This document shows positions 1 to 6,443 of a stretch of 13,589 nt of DNA, piece after piece. Position 1 is the first letter of the stretch. Each line of letters begins with the position of its first letter. The stretch is from assembly GCA_021324715.1 (NCBI GenBank), contig JAJPIN010000153.1, positions 1 to 13,589 of the forward strand. The letters are read 5' to 3'. Below the pieces are notes generated by a model, which was not told the DNA's origin, did not search any database, and worked only from the letters and a program-made list of their open reading frames with translations. Made by a program: the position numbers and the translations under genes. The DNA comes from Nitrososphaeria archaeon. Lineage in GTDB: Archaea > Thermoproteota > Nitrososphaeria > Nitrososphaerales > Nitrososphaeraceae.

Positions 1-436
1 AGGAACACATAGACCTTTAAGCTCTCTGAGTAGAATTCTGACGATTATCCGATCCTGAGTAAACGCACAGTTCAAAATTAACAATACAGTATAAAAGTAA
101 AGGAACGATTCTTATGTTAGAATCTTACTAAATTGTTTAACCCCTATGTTTCCAGTCTAGCATTATCGATTTAAGTAATTTATAGGCGTTATAGTTACTA
201 GTATAGATACAATGACTGGGAAAATAATAAAAATGATTCTCAAACACCATGACATACTTAAATCTTGATATATGTGAATTATTTAATATTTGGCACTAAA
301 ATGTAGAATGTTCTCATCAATAATTACTGAAATTGAAAATACTCGTCATCGTGTGGCTATTTGAGGTAGTGCAAGGATCTTACATTATGTTCTGAATTTT
401 AACCTATTATTCAAAAATGTAAGTTTTTGAGAAGCC

Positions 437-463
437 CAAGTTTTTAAAAAGAACAAAAACTTG
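437..463. repeat. Perfect 9-bp inverted repeat in non-coding DNA
   Basis: CAAGTTTTT (437-445) and AAAAACTTG (455-463) are exact reverse complements separated by nine bases. The left arm is preceded 17 bases upstream by another AAGTTTTT (421-428). As RNA it would fold into a weak hairpin made mostly of A-U pairs. It might be a transcript end, a protein-binding dyad or chance in AT-rich DNA. No gene adjoins it to decide. Confidence 0.45.
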
Positions 464-800
464 ATTGAATGTACTTGCCAAACTAAACGATCGATTAGTG
501 TGACATCCAGGAGAGTTGACACGGTCCTACTCGTTAGTATGTGCATCCATCTCAACTATGAGATAGACAGACAGAAAAAGCCTACTAAATATAATTTAAT
601 TAGTATGATAAAAATATGTACATCAACTTGAGAATGAATTTGCGATACTAGTCAAAAGAGCTGAATCTTAATCAGTTAATCCATCTACTAATAATGACAA
701 TTGTTCTCTTCTGATTTATTCATATCTAATTGGTAACTTTCATATGAAAACTCAAAAGAGCGAAATGATAATAAGCGGTATCTATTAAGGGGACTATAAA

Positions 801-816
801 AATTAAACTTATAGAG
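801..816 (+). promoter_or_regulatory. Possible archaeal TATA-box region for the 843 gene
   Basis: AATTAAACTTATAGAG lies about 30 bases before the ATG at 843. That is the distance expected for a BRE/TATA element if the message is leaderless or has a very short leader, as is common in archaea. No Shine-Dalgarno sequence precedes the ATG, which fits a leaderless message. The call is positional only. Confidence 0.3.
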
Positions 817-842
817 TTTAGCTTAAATATCCTGATACCTAA

Positions 843-1076
843 ATGAAAATAATGAATGGCATTCTGCGAATATCTCCCATCTTTTCCCTCATAATAACAA
901 TTATCATCTTGAACATGGTGTCAGTTTATGCAGATGAGACATCAGATCTTCAATTTTGCGCTAAAGGTGAAGGCAAAGATGGAATTAGTGTTAAAATTTG
1001 CAGCGTGGATAAAGAAAAATGCAATAATAATGTAAGAGAAAGTGAAATATCCGCATCATGTCACAAGATCCATTAG
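843..1076 (+). CDS. Small secreted four-cysteine protein
   Basis: I do not recognise a family. The 77-residue product has an N-terminal signal peptide or membrane anchor: basic start, then a hydrophobic core at about residues 11-28 ending in SVYA, with likely cleavage after Ala30. The mature part is about 47 residues, polar, with four cysteines (39, 53, 60, 73), enough for two disulfides outside the cell. The start is ATG at 843; Met4 (852) is an in-frame alternative. No Shine-Dalgarno is seen, but a TATA-like element lies about 30 bases upstream, and a T-run follows the stop. The gene stands alone between two non-coding stretches. Function is unknown; the secretion call rests only on the hydrophobic N-terminus and cysteine pattern. 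Confidence 0.65.
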   Translation: MKIMNGILRISPIFSLIITIIILNMVSVYADETSDLQFCAKGEGKDGISVKICSVDKEKCNNNVRESEISASCHKIH

Positions 1077-1098
1077 CTCCTTGAATTTCTACAGTAGA

Positions 1099-1107
1099 TT
1101 ATTTTTT
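1099..1107 (+). terminator. U-tract terminator candidate
   Basis: TTATTTTTT lies 22-30 bases after the stop at 1076. A short TCT/AGA dyad precedes it at 1088-1098. Archaeal termination, including by FttA, uses U-rich tracts, so this is a plausible end for the small secreted-protein transcript. Confidence 0.4.
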
Positions 1108-1406
1108 GTAGTATTATCCTCTATATTTTTATACCATATTACATTTTTTCATTGATCCATACCTGCTAGCAGATTCTGCATTGCTAATGAGTTAATTGAC
1201 TGAAATTACTCTGGCTAGTGTAATGGCCAATGAAAAATCAATACTAAACAGATGTGAAAATTCCCACACACTCATAGCAGTTTTGAGGATAATCAAGATC
1301 CGAAAAAATAATAACCGGAACAAGAATTAAGTAATTTTTTATACAATTCTTTAATTAGAGGATAATTCAAAATATCAAATAACTGGCTTGTAGAGGTTAA
1401 TCAGTT
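1108..1406. other. Intergenic stretch with no identified gene
   Basis: With the flanking bases from 1077 this gap is 330 bases long. Stops are frequent in all frames and I find no motif-bearing short frame. The right end (1392-1397) carries the Shine-Dalgarno sequence of the next small gene. Nothing else stands out. Confidence 0.55.
1392..1397 (+). promoter_or_regulatory. Shine-Dalgarno site that fixes a TTG start
   Basis: AGAGGT pairs with the ACCUC core of the archaeal 16S rRNA 3' end and lies nine bases before the TTG at 1407. It is one of the few clear ribosome binding sites in the window and is the main reason to believe the short gene downstream. Confidence 0.55.
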
Positions 1407-1574
1407 TTGGTAAAAAGAAAACAACTACTCGGAATTTTGGGAGTATGCTTTGCTATAGGCGGTGGCATAGTTTGGATTTTTCATGAGTATCTCATCTCTG
1501 CATCTCTATGGGGTATAGCAGGTATCATAATATTAAGATTAAATAAATATAGATCTAGATCAAAAAGAAGATAA
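1407..1574 (+). CDS. 55-residue two-helix membrane protein, TTG start
   Basis: A short frame runs from TTG at 1407 to TAA at 1572-1574. The product has a basic start (MVKRKQ), a glycine-rich hydrophobic segment at about residues 7-25, a short HEY turn, a second hydrophobic segment at about 29-44, and a strongly basic tail (KYRSRSKRR). This is a helical hairpin that the positive-inside rule would orient with both ends in the cytoplasm. Support for translation comes from AGAGGT at 1392-1397, a good match to the anti-Shine-Dalgarno, nine bases before the TTG. The only upstream in-frame option is cut off by TAA at 1398-1400. A hairpin and T-run follow the gene. I do not recognise the family; function is unknown. 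Confidence 0.65.
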   Translation: MVKRKQLLGILGVCFAIGGGIVWIFHEYLISASLWGIAGIIILRLNKYRSRSKRR

Positions 1575-1633
1575 TAACACTACCTCGTGCCTGGAAAATG
1601 ACATCTATTATCAATTTCAAATAATGCCGATGC

Positions 1634-1674
1634 TTATCAGTGACTTACCTCTGATAATTGTTATGCTATTTTTT
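1634..1674 (+). terminator. Hairpin plus T-run terminator candidate
   Basis: TTATCAG (1634-1640) and CTGATAA (1651-1657) form a perfect 7-bp stem with a 10-base loop, followed by six Ts at 1669-1674. It sits 60 bases after the small membrane-protein gene and before the next start, so it is well placed to end that transcript. Confidence 0.45.
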
Positions 1675-1750
1675 GTGAAAATTTGTTATTTTACTATACA
1701 AAATATTACATATTTTTTTCGAATAATTTTTATTGTTATTTTTTCTGATT

Positions 1751-1777
1751 GAAATTATCTAATTTCTTAAAAGAAAT
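1751..1777. promoter_or_regulatory. Overlapping dyads before the 1793 gene (possible operator)
   Basis: Two dyads share an arm. GAAATT (1751-1756) pairs with AATTTC (1761-1766). ATTTCTT (1762-1768) pairs with AAGAAAT (1771-1777) around two central bases. The block ends 15 bases before the ATG at 1793, where a repressor would overlap the transcription start. Base composition is AT-rich, so chance is not excluded. Confidence 0.35.
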
Positions 1778-1792
1778 CAAAATTCTAAGATA

Positions 1793-2074
1793 ATGGGATT
1801 AATGCAAATAGAAATCGACGAATGCGTTTATTGGATACTACACACCGTCGTATCAAGTGATTTACTAAAATATAATCACGTTACAGTAAGGGATGAAAAT
1901 CTAGAATTTATTGTTATTGAAGCGAAAGATTATTGTATTGACTTGGCTGGATTAACAAAAATAGAAAAAATTACAGGGATGAAATTGCTACAAATGAAAT
2001 CTTTCAAGGGAACCTCACATCTCTGGTTTGGTAGGAGAATGAAACTAGCTCCCCAATCACATATTAGTAGATAG
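1793..2074 (+). CDS. Hypothetical 93-residue protein
   Basis: I do not recognise this protein. The sequence looks like a compact soluble alpha/beta domain: an amphipathic helix at about residues 5-20, alternating beta-type stretches around 29-50 (VTVRDENLEFIVIEAKDY), then an LTKIEKITGMKLLQM helix at about 54-68. There is no signal peptide or membrane segment. It has two cysteines (11 and 48) and no zinc motif. The start could be ATG 1793 or, three codons on, ATG 1802; neither has a Shine-Dalgarno. Overlapping dyads sit just upstream. It converges with the zinc-ribbon gene at 2182-2448. Believed real because of its length and protein-like composition; function unknown. Confidence 0.6.
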   Translation: MGLMQIEIDECVYWILHTVVSSDLLKYNHVTVRDENLEFIVIEAKDYCIDLAGLTKIEKITGMKLLQMKSFKGTSHLWFGRRMKLAPQSHISR

Positions 2075-2181
2075 GTCGAGCAATTTTATCCAACCTAACG
2101 CATTGATAATCTGATTAAGTTACTACGAACCTAACCGAGCTTTAAATCAGAACTAATTCTGGAAGCTGTCCCACCGTGTAA

Positions 2182-2448
2182 TTACTTTTGAAGTCTAAAA
2201 TAACAGGAATAACATTGAGTTTTGTCATGTATGACTCCCATGTTGCCGCAGGTAGTACATTTTATATCATAATCAATCGTGGAATCAGAGGATTTTATTT
2301 TTTGCATACATCTCCCGCATACAGGAGCTTCAAGTGCAAAGCTGGATAGAAACCCATTTCCACATTGATTACATCTAAGACTGTACATCTTTCCTTTTGG
2401 TCTCCATTTCCTAAATATTCCACTAAATCTCATATGAGTTAATTGCAT
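2182..2448 (-). CDS. Double zinc-ribbon protein (four CxxC motifs)
   Basis: The 88-residue protein has four CxxC knuckles: CNQC (residues 26-29), CGRC (44-47), CTTC (64-67) and CYSC (79-82). Spacing suggests two zinc ribbons, each binding one zinc through a pair of knuckles. A basic leader of about 20 residues (FRKWRPKGK) precedes them, suiting nucleic-acid or protein contact. There is no catalytic domain. Such stand-alone ribbons are frequent in archaea and mostly uncharacterised. Start is ATG at 2448. Met6 (2433) is a rival because a TTAATAAAG element in the minus orientation, about 12-20 bases upstream of 2448, would fit a leaderless start nearer 2433. It is divergent from phaE, sharing a 197-base spacer. 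Exact role is unknown. Confidence 0.75.
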   Translation of the reverse strand: MQLTHMRFSGIFRKWRPKGKMYSLRCNQCGNGFLSSFALEAPVCGRCMQKIKSSDSTIDYDIKCTTCGNMGVIHDKTQCYSCYFRLQK

Positions 2449-2604
2449 TAAAAGACTTTATTAATCTACACTAATTAAGTTCCACAATCCGGAAAATGAT
2501 TGTGAATATGTTTTTACCTTGACTTCAAATAGTACTAAAATTGAAAAATATAGATATTTTAGAATTATCGGTGAATCAGATAAATAAAGCAATATTTAGT
2601 GTAA

Positions 2605-2625
2605 TTTTTATTTAAAGTAAATATA
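2605..2625 (+). promoter_or_regulatory. Possible promoter of phaE-phaC
   Basis: An AT-only block containing TTTATTTAAAG and AAATATA lies 20-40 bases before the phaE ATG, where a TATA element would be expected for a short-leader archaeal message. No Shine-Dalgarno precedes phaE. I cannot separate a TATA box from general AT-richness here. Confidence 0.3.
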
Positions 2626-2645
2626 CCAAACAATCAAGATACTAA

Positions 2646-3206
2646 ATGGGTACTATGACAATGGAAGATGATAATAACGGTTTGAACGATTCCAAAAAAT
2701 ATGATATTTTTGAAAAATGGTATAGATTACAAAATTTTCCTAATCTGGGTGTGTTCACTGCCTTTAATAAGAATTACAATGAGTACCTGGAAGATCTAGT
2801 ATCGTTGAATAAGATCCTAATGGAATTTCAAAAATACTCATCAAATTACTGGTCGCAAATGTCAAAAGCCCATTTCCAAGCGATAGGAAACCTTATTCAG
2901 AAATCTAAATCCGATCCAAATTTAAATGATACAAATTCCGAAAAATTTAGACTTCTGGTTATTGATGCCTTTGAAGAGGCTTATAGTTCTCTTTTTTCAT
3001 CTAAAGAGTTTGCCATTGCATACGATCAAGTATACTCAAAGCAACTTGATTTCGTAAATTACATTAATAAAATAGTTGAAAAAAATCTTACTTTATTGAA
3101 TATACCAACAAGTTCAGAATTGGATGAGGTACTAAAGGATTTACAGGAAATGAAAAAAACTTTGAGAATTATTAAAAAAGGGTATGATAAAGTCGAATTA
3201 AAATAG
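2646..3206 (+). CDS. phaE: Class III PHA synthase subunit PhaE
   Basis: PhaE is the non-catalytic partner of class III polyhydroxyalkanoate synthase; it binds and activates PhaC at the granule surface. The 186-residue product is almost entirely helical, with aromatic-rich amphipathic stretches (FEKWYRLQNF, residues 22-31) and no catalytic motif. The best family mark is the C-terminal block at about 152-178, NIPTSSELDEVLKDLQEMKK, which resembles the conserved PhaE pattern (P-T-x-x-E-[LV]-D-E-V followed by a coiled coil). It is shorter than the roughly 350-residue bacterial PhaE but in the range of archaeal ones. Start is ATG 2646, with Met4 and Met6 as alternatives. phaC follows after about 19 bases, so the two are co-transcribed. 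Assignment relies strongly on that neighbour. Confidence 0.85.
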   Translation: MGTMTMEDDNNGLNDSKKYDIFEKWYRLQNFPNLGVFTAFNKNYNEYLEDLVSLNKILMEFQKYSSNYWSQMSKAHFQAIGNLIQKSKSDPNLNDTNSEKFRLLVIDAFEEAYSSLFSSKEFAIAYDQVYSKQLDFVNYINKIVEKNLTLLNIPTSSELDEVLKDLQEMKKTLRIIKKGYDKVELK

Positions 3207-3225
3207 ATCATTGGGATGGTATAAA

Positions 3226-4284
3226 ATGACAACGCAAGATAAGAATAGTCAAAAACGTAATTCACCTGATTTCTCAAAGGTAGCCAAGACTTTGGAGTTA
3301 CTTTCTAGAGGCAATCATATCTCTGTTGGTGATACTCCAAATGATATTGTATCTGAGACAAGATTATACCGACTCTTACATTATCGCAGTCCTGTGAAAA
3401 GGGTTTCTCATACCCCAATATTAGTTGTGTATGCATTAGTAAATAGATCTTACATACTTGATCTGCAGCAAAACAAAAGCTGGATCCGTCATCTATTGAT
3501 GCAAGGTTTTGATATTTATTTGCTAGATTGGAAATCCCCAACTAGAATGGACAAGTATGTCTCTTTTGATGACTATGTTAATTGTTATATTGATGACTGC
3601 GTAGAAATCGTTCAAAATAACAATTCGGCAGACAAAATTACTCTACATGGATATTGCATGGGTTCCTCCATGTCAGCTATGTATACAACCTTACATCAAG
3701 AAAAAATTAGGAATCTTGTTACCATTGCACCAGTGATTGATACAAGTAAAGATACGAGTGTTATAGCAAATATTTCGCGTCAGATGGATATTGATAAGTT
3801 AGTATCGTCAATTGGTAATCTGCCTCCTGAAAAACTCTATGAGGTCTACTCCATATTAAAACCTTTTAAACAGGGAGTTAACAAATATTTCAATCTAATT
3901 GCAAATATTGATAATGAATCGTTTGTACAGAATTTCTTGCGTATTGAAAAATGGTTGTATGACACTCCTCCAATAGCTGGCGAGACAATAAGGCAGTGGA
4001 TAAATGATATCTACAAAAAAAATCTCTTATTTAAAAACCAATTCCAATTGGGAAAAGCTTCAGTTGACCTTAAAAAAATTAATGTCCCACTTCTGAATAT
4101 CGTTGCAGAGGAGGATCACCTTGTATCTCCAGAATGTAGCGTTCCACTAAATGAAGCAGTATCAAGCGAAGATAGACGACTAATACGATTCCATACTGGT
4201 CATGTTGGATTAATTGCGAGTAGTTACTCTCAAAATAATGTTTTACCGAAAGTGGGACAATGGCTTAAAACACGTTCGAATTGA
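3226..4284 (+). CDS. phaC: Class III PHA synthase catalytic subunit PhaC
   Basis: PhaC polymerises (R)-3-hydroxyacyl-CoA into polyester, releasing CoA. The product is an alpha/beta-hydrolase-fold protein of about 352 residues, the class III length. The triad is visible, numbered from ATG 3226: nucleophile Cys144 in the lipase-like box GYCMG, Asp297 in AEEDHLVSP, and His326 in HTGHVGL. The Cys-to-Asp (153) and Asp-to-His (29) spacings equal those of the Allochromatium vinosum enzyme as I recall it. Cys instead of Ser marks a synthase rather than a depolymerase. An in-frame TTG at 3211 would add five residues. I prefer ATG 3226 because GGGATGGT lies just upstream and could serve as a weak ribosome site. 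The gene follows phaE closely and ends in a hairpin shared with a convergent gene. No phaA or phaB is nearby. Confidence 0.92.
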   Translation: MTTQDKNSQKRNSPDFSKVAKTLELLSRGNHISVGDTPNDIVSETRLYRLLHYRSPVKRVSHTPILVVYALVNRSYILDLQQNKSWIRHLLMQGFDIYLLDWKSPTRMDKYVSFDDYVNCYIDDCVEIVQNNNSADKITLHGYCMGSSMSAMYTTLHQEKIRNLVTIAPVIDTSKDTSVIANISRQMDIDKLVSSIGNLPPEKLYEVYSILKPFKQGVNKYFNLIANIDNESFVQNFLRIEKWLYDTPPIAGETIRQWINDIYKKNLLFKNQFQLGKASVDLKKINVPLLNIVAEEDHLVSPECSVPLNEAVSSEDRRLIRFHTGHVGLIASSYSQNNVLPKVGQWLKTRSN

Positions 4285-4304
4285 CCTCTAACGGGTCAAT
4301 TTCG
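4277..4304. terminator. Hairpin over the phaC stop, between convergent genes
   Basis: AATTGACC (4279-4286) and GGTCAATT (4294-4301) are perfect reverse complements around a 7-base loop. The stem extends by CG (4277-4278) against CG (4303-4304) past one bulged T. The phaC stop codon TGA (4282-4284) lies inside the left arm. TAATTTTTAC follows in the plus direction. With only 56 bases between phaC and the convergent gene, this may serve as a two-way terminator or stabilise the phaC 3' end. Confidence 0.5.
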
Positions 4305-4340
4305 TTACCGTCTTGTGAATCTAATTTTTACTAAATAAAG

Positions 4341-4649
4341 TCATTTGTTAAGGTTATTCTTGTGTTTTCTCTCAATCGGAATCACTATTACTTGAACAAG
4401 GTCTCCATCATCTATTTTCAATGCTTGTCTCTCTGCTTCTGGTATTGATATTCTTCCTCCACTTTGAATTGTAGTTTTGAACATAGCATGATAGAAAGTA
4501 AGACCTTGTAACATTGAAAAGAAATTTTGCATTGCATCCAACTGAAGATTAGAAAATTTTTTCAAAAATTCTTGTTGTGCCTCATTAGTACTGTCAATTG
4601 CCTTTTTATATGATTCCATATCTTCATTAATTTCCGGCTTATCCACCAT
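4341..4649 (-). CDS. Phasin-like helical protein with AbrB-type C-terminal domain
   Basis: Two parts are visible in 102 residues. Residues 5-56 are an amphipathic helical segment rich in Gln, Phe and Met (EAQQEFLKKF, LDAMQNFFSMLQGL), like short phasins that coat PHA granules. Residues 57-93 (FKTTIQSGGRISIPEAERQA, then LKIDDGDLVQVIVIP) match the SpoVT/AbrB swapped-hairpin fold that binds DNA as a dimer. Haloarchaeal PHA loci encode an AbrB-type regulator (PhaR) and a phasin (PhaP); here both features seem to sit in one chain. It lies 21 bases downstream of the alpha/beta-hydrolase gene in the same direction and converges with phaC. The role is probably granule coat and/or local regulator. The AbrB half is the firmer assignment; the phasin half is inferred from composition and context. 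Confidence 0.75.
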   Translation of the reverse strand: MVDKPEINEDMESYKKAIDSTNEAQQEFLKKFSNLQLDAMQNFFSMLQGLTFYHAMFKTTIQSGGRISIPEAERQALKIDDGDLVQVIVIPIERKHKNNLNK

Positions 4650-4670
4650 ACACTAATTTTGAGAATACGT

Positions 4671-5495
4671 TTATTTAATACTATTGATTCCTTTTAAGAA
4701 ATCAATTGCTATTTTAGAAAATAGCTCTGGTTTTTCAGTAAATGGCGTATGACCGCATCTCGGGATCACTTTCACGTTAGAATTAGGGATATTCCTATAA
4801 TCCTCAGAATATTTCACTGGAATCATTTCGTCATTTTGACCCCAAATAATTATCGTCGGTGATTTAACTTTGCTCAGTCGTGAAGCCAAGTCTGTGGTAT
4901 TTCTTATTGCTAGCATGGTGGACATAAACGCATATTTTGCATTTGGAAGTTTCATTCTATCGATAAACTCAAGTATTGTTTCTTCAGTAACAGTACGGGG
5001 ATCAAATGCCATGTTATTGAAGGCTCTCCAAACATTATCGTGGGTTGGATACAATGATGCCAAGATATACTCTTCTAATGTCTTAGTAGAAGTTTTCATG
5101 GTCCCAGCGGGAGAAACTAAGATTAATTTATTTATCATATTACTATCATTAACTGCAAATTCCGCTGCAACTAATCCTCCAAATGAAGATCCCGCTATGC
5201 ATGCACTTTTTACTCCCACCCTATTTAGAAAATCTTTCAGGAATCTTACAAAGTATGGTATATTATATTCAACGGTTGGTTTATCACTATGTCCAAAACC
5301 GATAATATCAGGAACAATCGTCCTAAAATGCTCGTGAAAAAACGGAATGACTTTAGACCACCTTTCAGCAGATGCACCTATTCCGTGCAACAAAACTAAT
5401 GTTTCTTCTTCCGTTGAATTGAAATTGCTATAATCTAGATAGCGAATCTTGTTTCCATGAATTTGGATGTTTTTCACTGGAATTTGAATGGCCAA
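4671..5495 (-). CDS. Alpha/beta hydrolase, possibly PHA-related
   Basis: A 274-residue alpha/beta-hydrolase with a complete Ser triad: oxyanion motif LLHGIG (35-40), GFGHSDKP (66-73), nucleophile Ser104 in GSSFGG (102-107), Asp222 in WGQNDEMIP, and His249 in RCGHTPFTEKPE. It has no signal peptide, so it is cytoplasmic. This subfamily includes esterases, C-C bond hydrolases and intracellular PHA or oligomer hydrolases; sequence alone does not choose. Its place in one operon with the phasin/AbrB protein and next to phaEC suggests a role in polymer or hydroxyacyl ester turnover. The start is TTG at 5495. The next stop upstream (TAG near 5520) leaves no ATG; GTG at 5477 is a shorter alternative. 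No Shine-Dalgarno is seen. Confidence 0.85.
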   Translation of the reverse strand: MAIQIPVKNIQIHGNKIRYLDYSNFNSTEEETLVLLHGIGASAERWSKVIPFFHEHFRTIVPDIIGFGHSDKPTVEYNIPYFVRFLKDFLNRVGVKSACIAGSSFGGLVAAEFAVNDSNMINKLILVSPAGTMKTSTKTLEEYILASLYPTHDNVWRAFNNMAFDPRTVTEETILEFIDRMKLPNAKYAFMSTMLAIRNTTDLASRLSKVKSPTIIIWGQNDEMIPVKYSEDYRNIPNSNVKVIPRCGHTPFTEKPELFSKIAIDFLKGINSIK

Positions 5496-5672
5496 TAATC
5501 TAGAGTCAAATAGATGTTTCTAGGTCTACTTTATTACTTTTATGATGTGTTAGGACCCTTGAAGTATTAGTAGGTGTCTGTATCCTCCATTAAATGCTTG
5601 GGTGAAACATGAAATAAGCGTATCTCAAATATACCTTGATTCAAAGGCATATATCTAAAGGGCATTTTTTGA

Positions 5673-6443
5673 TTATGTAACAAGATAATAATCAAACATT
5701 AATTTAATTGAAATTGCAAAAAGTGTAATACCTAGAATCAATCTTAATTTTTGTTCGCTTATTTTCGATATTAATCTTGAGCCTATCTGAGCGCCTCCGA
5801 ATGTGCCTACTGACAGTAGTACTGCTGGAACATATTGAGGATTTCCTAAAATTATGTGAGTTGTTAATCCCACCAAAGATGTAATCATTAAAATGAATTG
5901 CGATGTAGGTGCTGCCAAATTCATAGTCAATCCAATAATCATTATCATTAAAGGAACAAATATGACTCCTCCGCCAATTCCGAATAAACTTGAGATGAAT
6001 CCCGCAACAAACGTGCTGGAATAAAAGAGAATTTTTACCCATGTCGATTTAAATGACAGCAAATTCTCATTTACTATTGATTTTTTATAAATTAGATAAA
6101 TTCCTGTTGCAACTAGTATTAGAGCTAGTAGTACCTTAAAATAAGCTGGATCTATATTAGTTGAAAAATAGGAGCCTATAATTGCACCTGGAATCGATAA
6201 TATCGCCATCTTGATTCCCAGCGTGTATTGAATCTTTTTTAATTTAGCATAGGTTATAGTCGATGAAATGCTAGTAGCAGATACTGCGAAAAGACTTGTA
6301 CCCGCTATCTGGGGTGGCGAAAGGCCAAGGAGTGTAAGAGCTGGAGATATTATGATTCCTCCCCCTACACCTATCATAGACCCTAAAGTTCCCGCAATCA
6401 AGCCAATAAATACAAAAAACGCATAAAGGAAAAACCCTTCCAA
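5673..6443 (-). CDS. TauE/SafE family membrane permease
   Basis: A 256-residue integral membrane protein with about eight hydrophobic segments in two homologous halves. Each half carries the family's glycine signature: GVGGGIIISP (25-34) and GIGGGVIFVP (155-164). TauE/SafE proteins are proposed exporters of sulfite, sulfoacetate or related anions, with some members importing small organic acids. The substrate cannot be read from sequence. The length is typical. The start is TTG at 6443 (MEGFFLYAFF); AGGT lies seven bases upstream of it in the minus orientation, and TATAAGTAT a little further is TATA-like, so the TTG is credible. It is followed on the minus strand by the hydrolase after a 177-base gap, so it need not share a transcript with the PHA genes. 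Confidence 0.85.
   Translation of the reverse strand: MEGFFLYAFFVFIGLIAGTLGSMIGVGGGIIISPALTLLGLSPPQIAGTSLFAVSATSISSTITYAKLKKIQYTLGIKMAILSIPGAIIGSYFSTNIDPAYFKVLLALILVATGIYLIYKKSIVNENLLSFKSTWVKILFYSSTFVAGFISSLFGIGGGVIFVPLMIMIIGLTMNLAAPTSQFILMITSLVGLTTHIILGNPQYVPAVLLSVGTFGGAQIGSRLISKISEQKLRLILGITLFAISIKLMFDYYLVT

Larger units (their letters stand above)
1..842. other. Gene-free stretch of 842 bases
   Basis: I see no convincing protein gene on either strand: all frames are broken often by stops, and no short frame shows recognisable motifs. I also see no tRNA (no T-loop with a matching acceptor stem), rRNA or CRISPR-like periodicity. It contains a perfect 9-bp inverted repeat (437-463), a 6-bp one with a 4-base loop (549-564), and a likely promoter for the next gene near its right end. 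An AT-rich non-coding RNA with little sequence conservation cannot be excluded by eye. Confidence 0.6.

Noticed and set aside
652..761. TCAAAAGAGC occurring twice exactly 100 bases apart (652-661 and 752-761)
   Set aside because: A 10-base repeat in about 840 AT-rich bases is expected by chance fairly often, and no third copy or flanking similarity exists.
4271..4290. GTTCGAATT resembling a tRNA T-loop at the phaC end
   Set aside because: It lies inside the phaC coding end and no anticodon arm or acceptor stem is present.
4870..5337. 155-codon plus-strand frame opposite the alpha/beta hydrolase gene
   Set aside because: It lies wholly antisense to a gene with an intact catalytic triad, and its product has no recognisable motif; it is a mirror of the real coding frame.
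5704..6042. 112-codon minus-strand frame overlapping the TauE/SafE gene
   Set aside because: It is in a shifted frame within a gene whose two glycine signatures and helices are intact; its His/Arg/Ile-rich product has no family resemblance and no sign of a frameshift.
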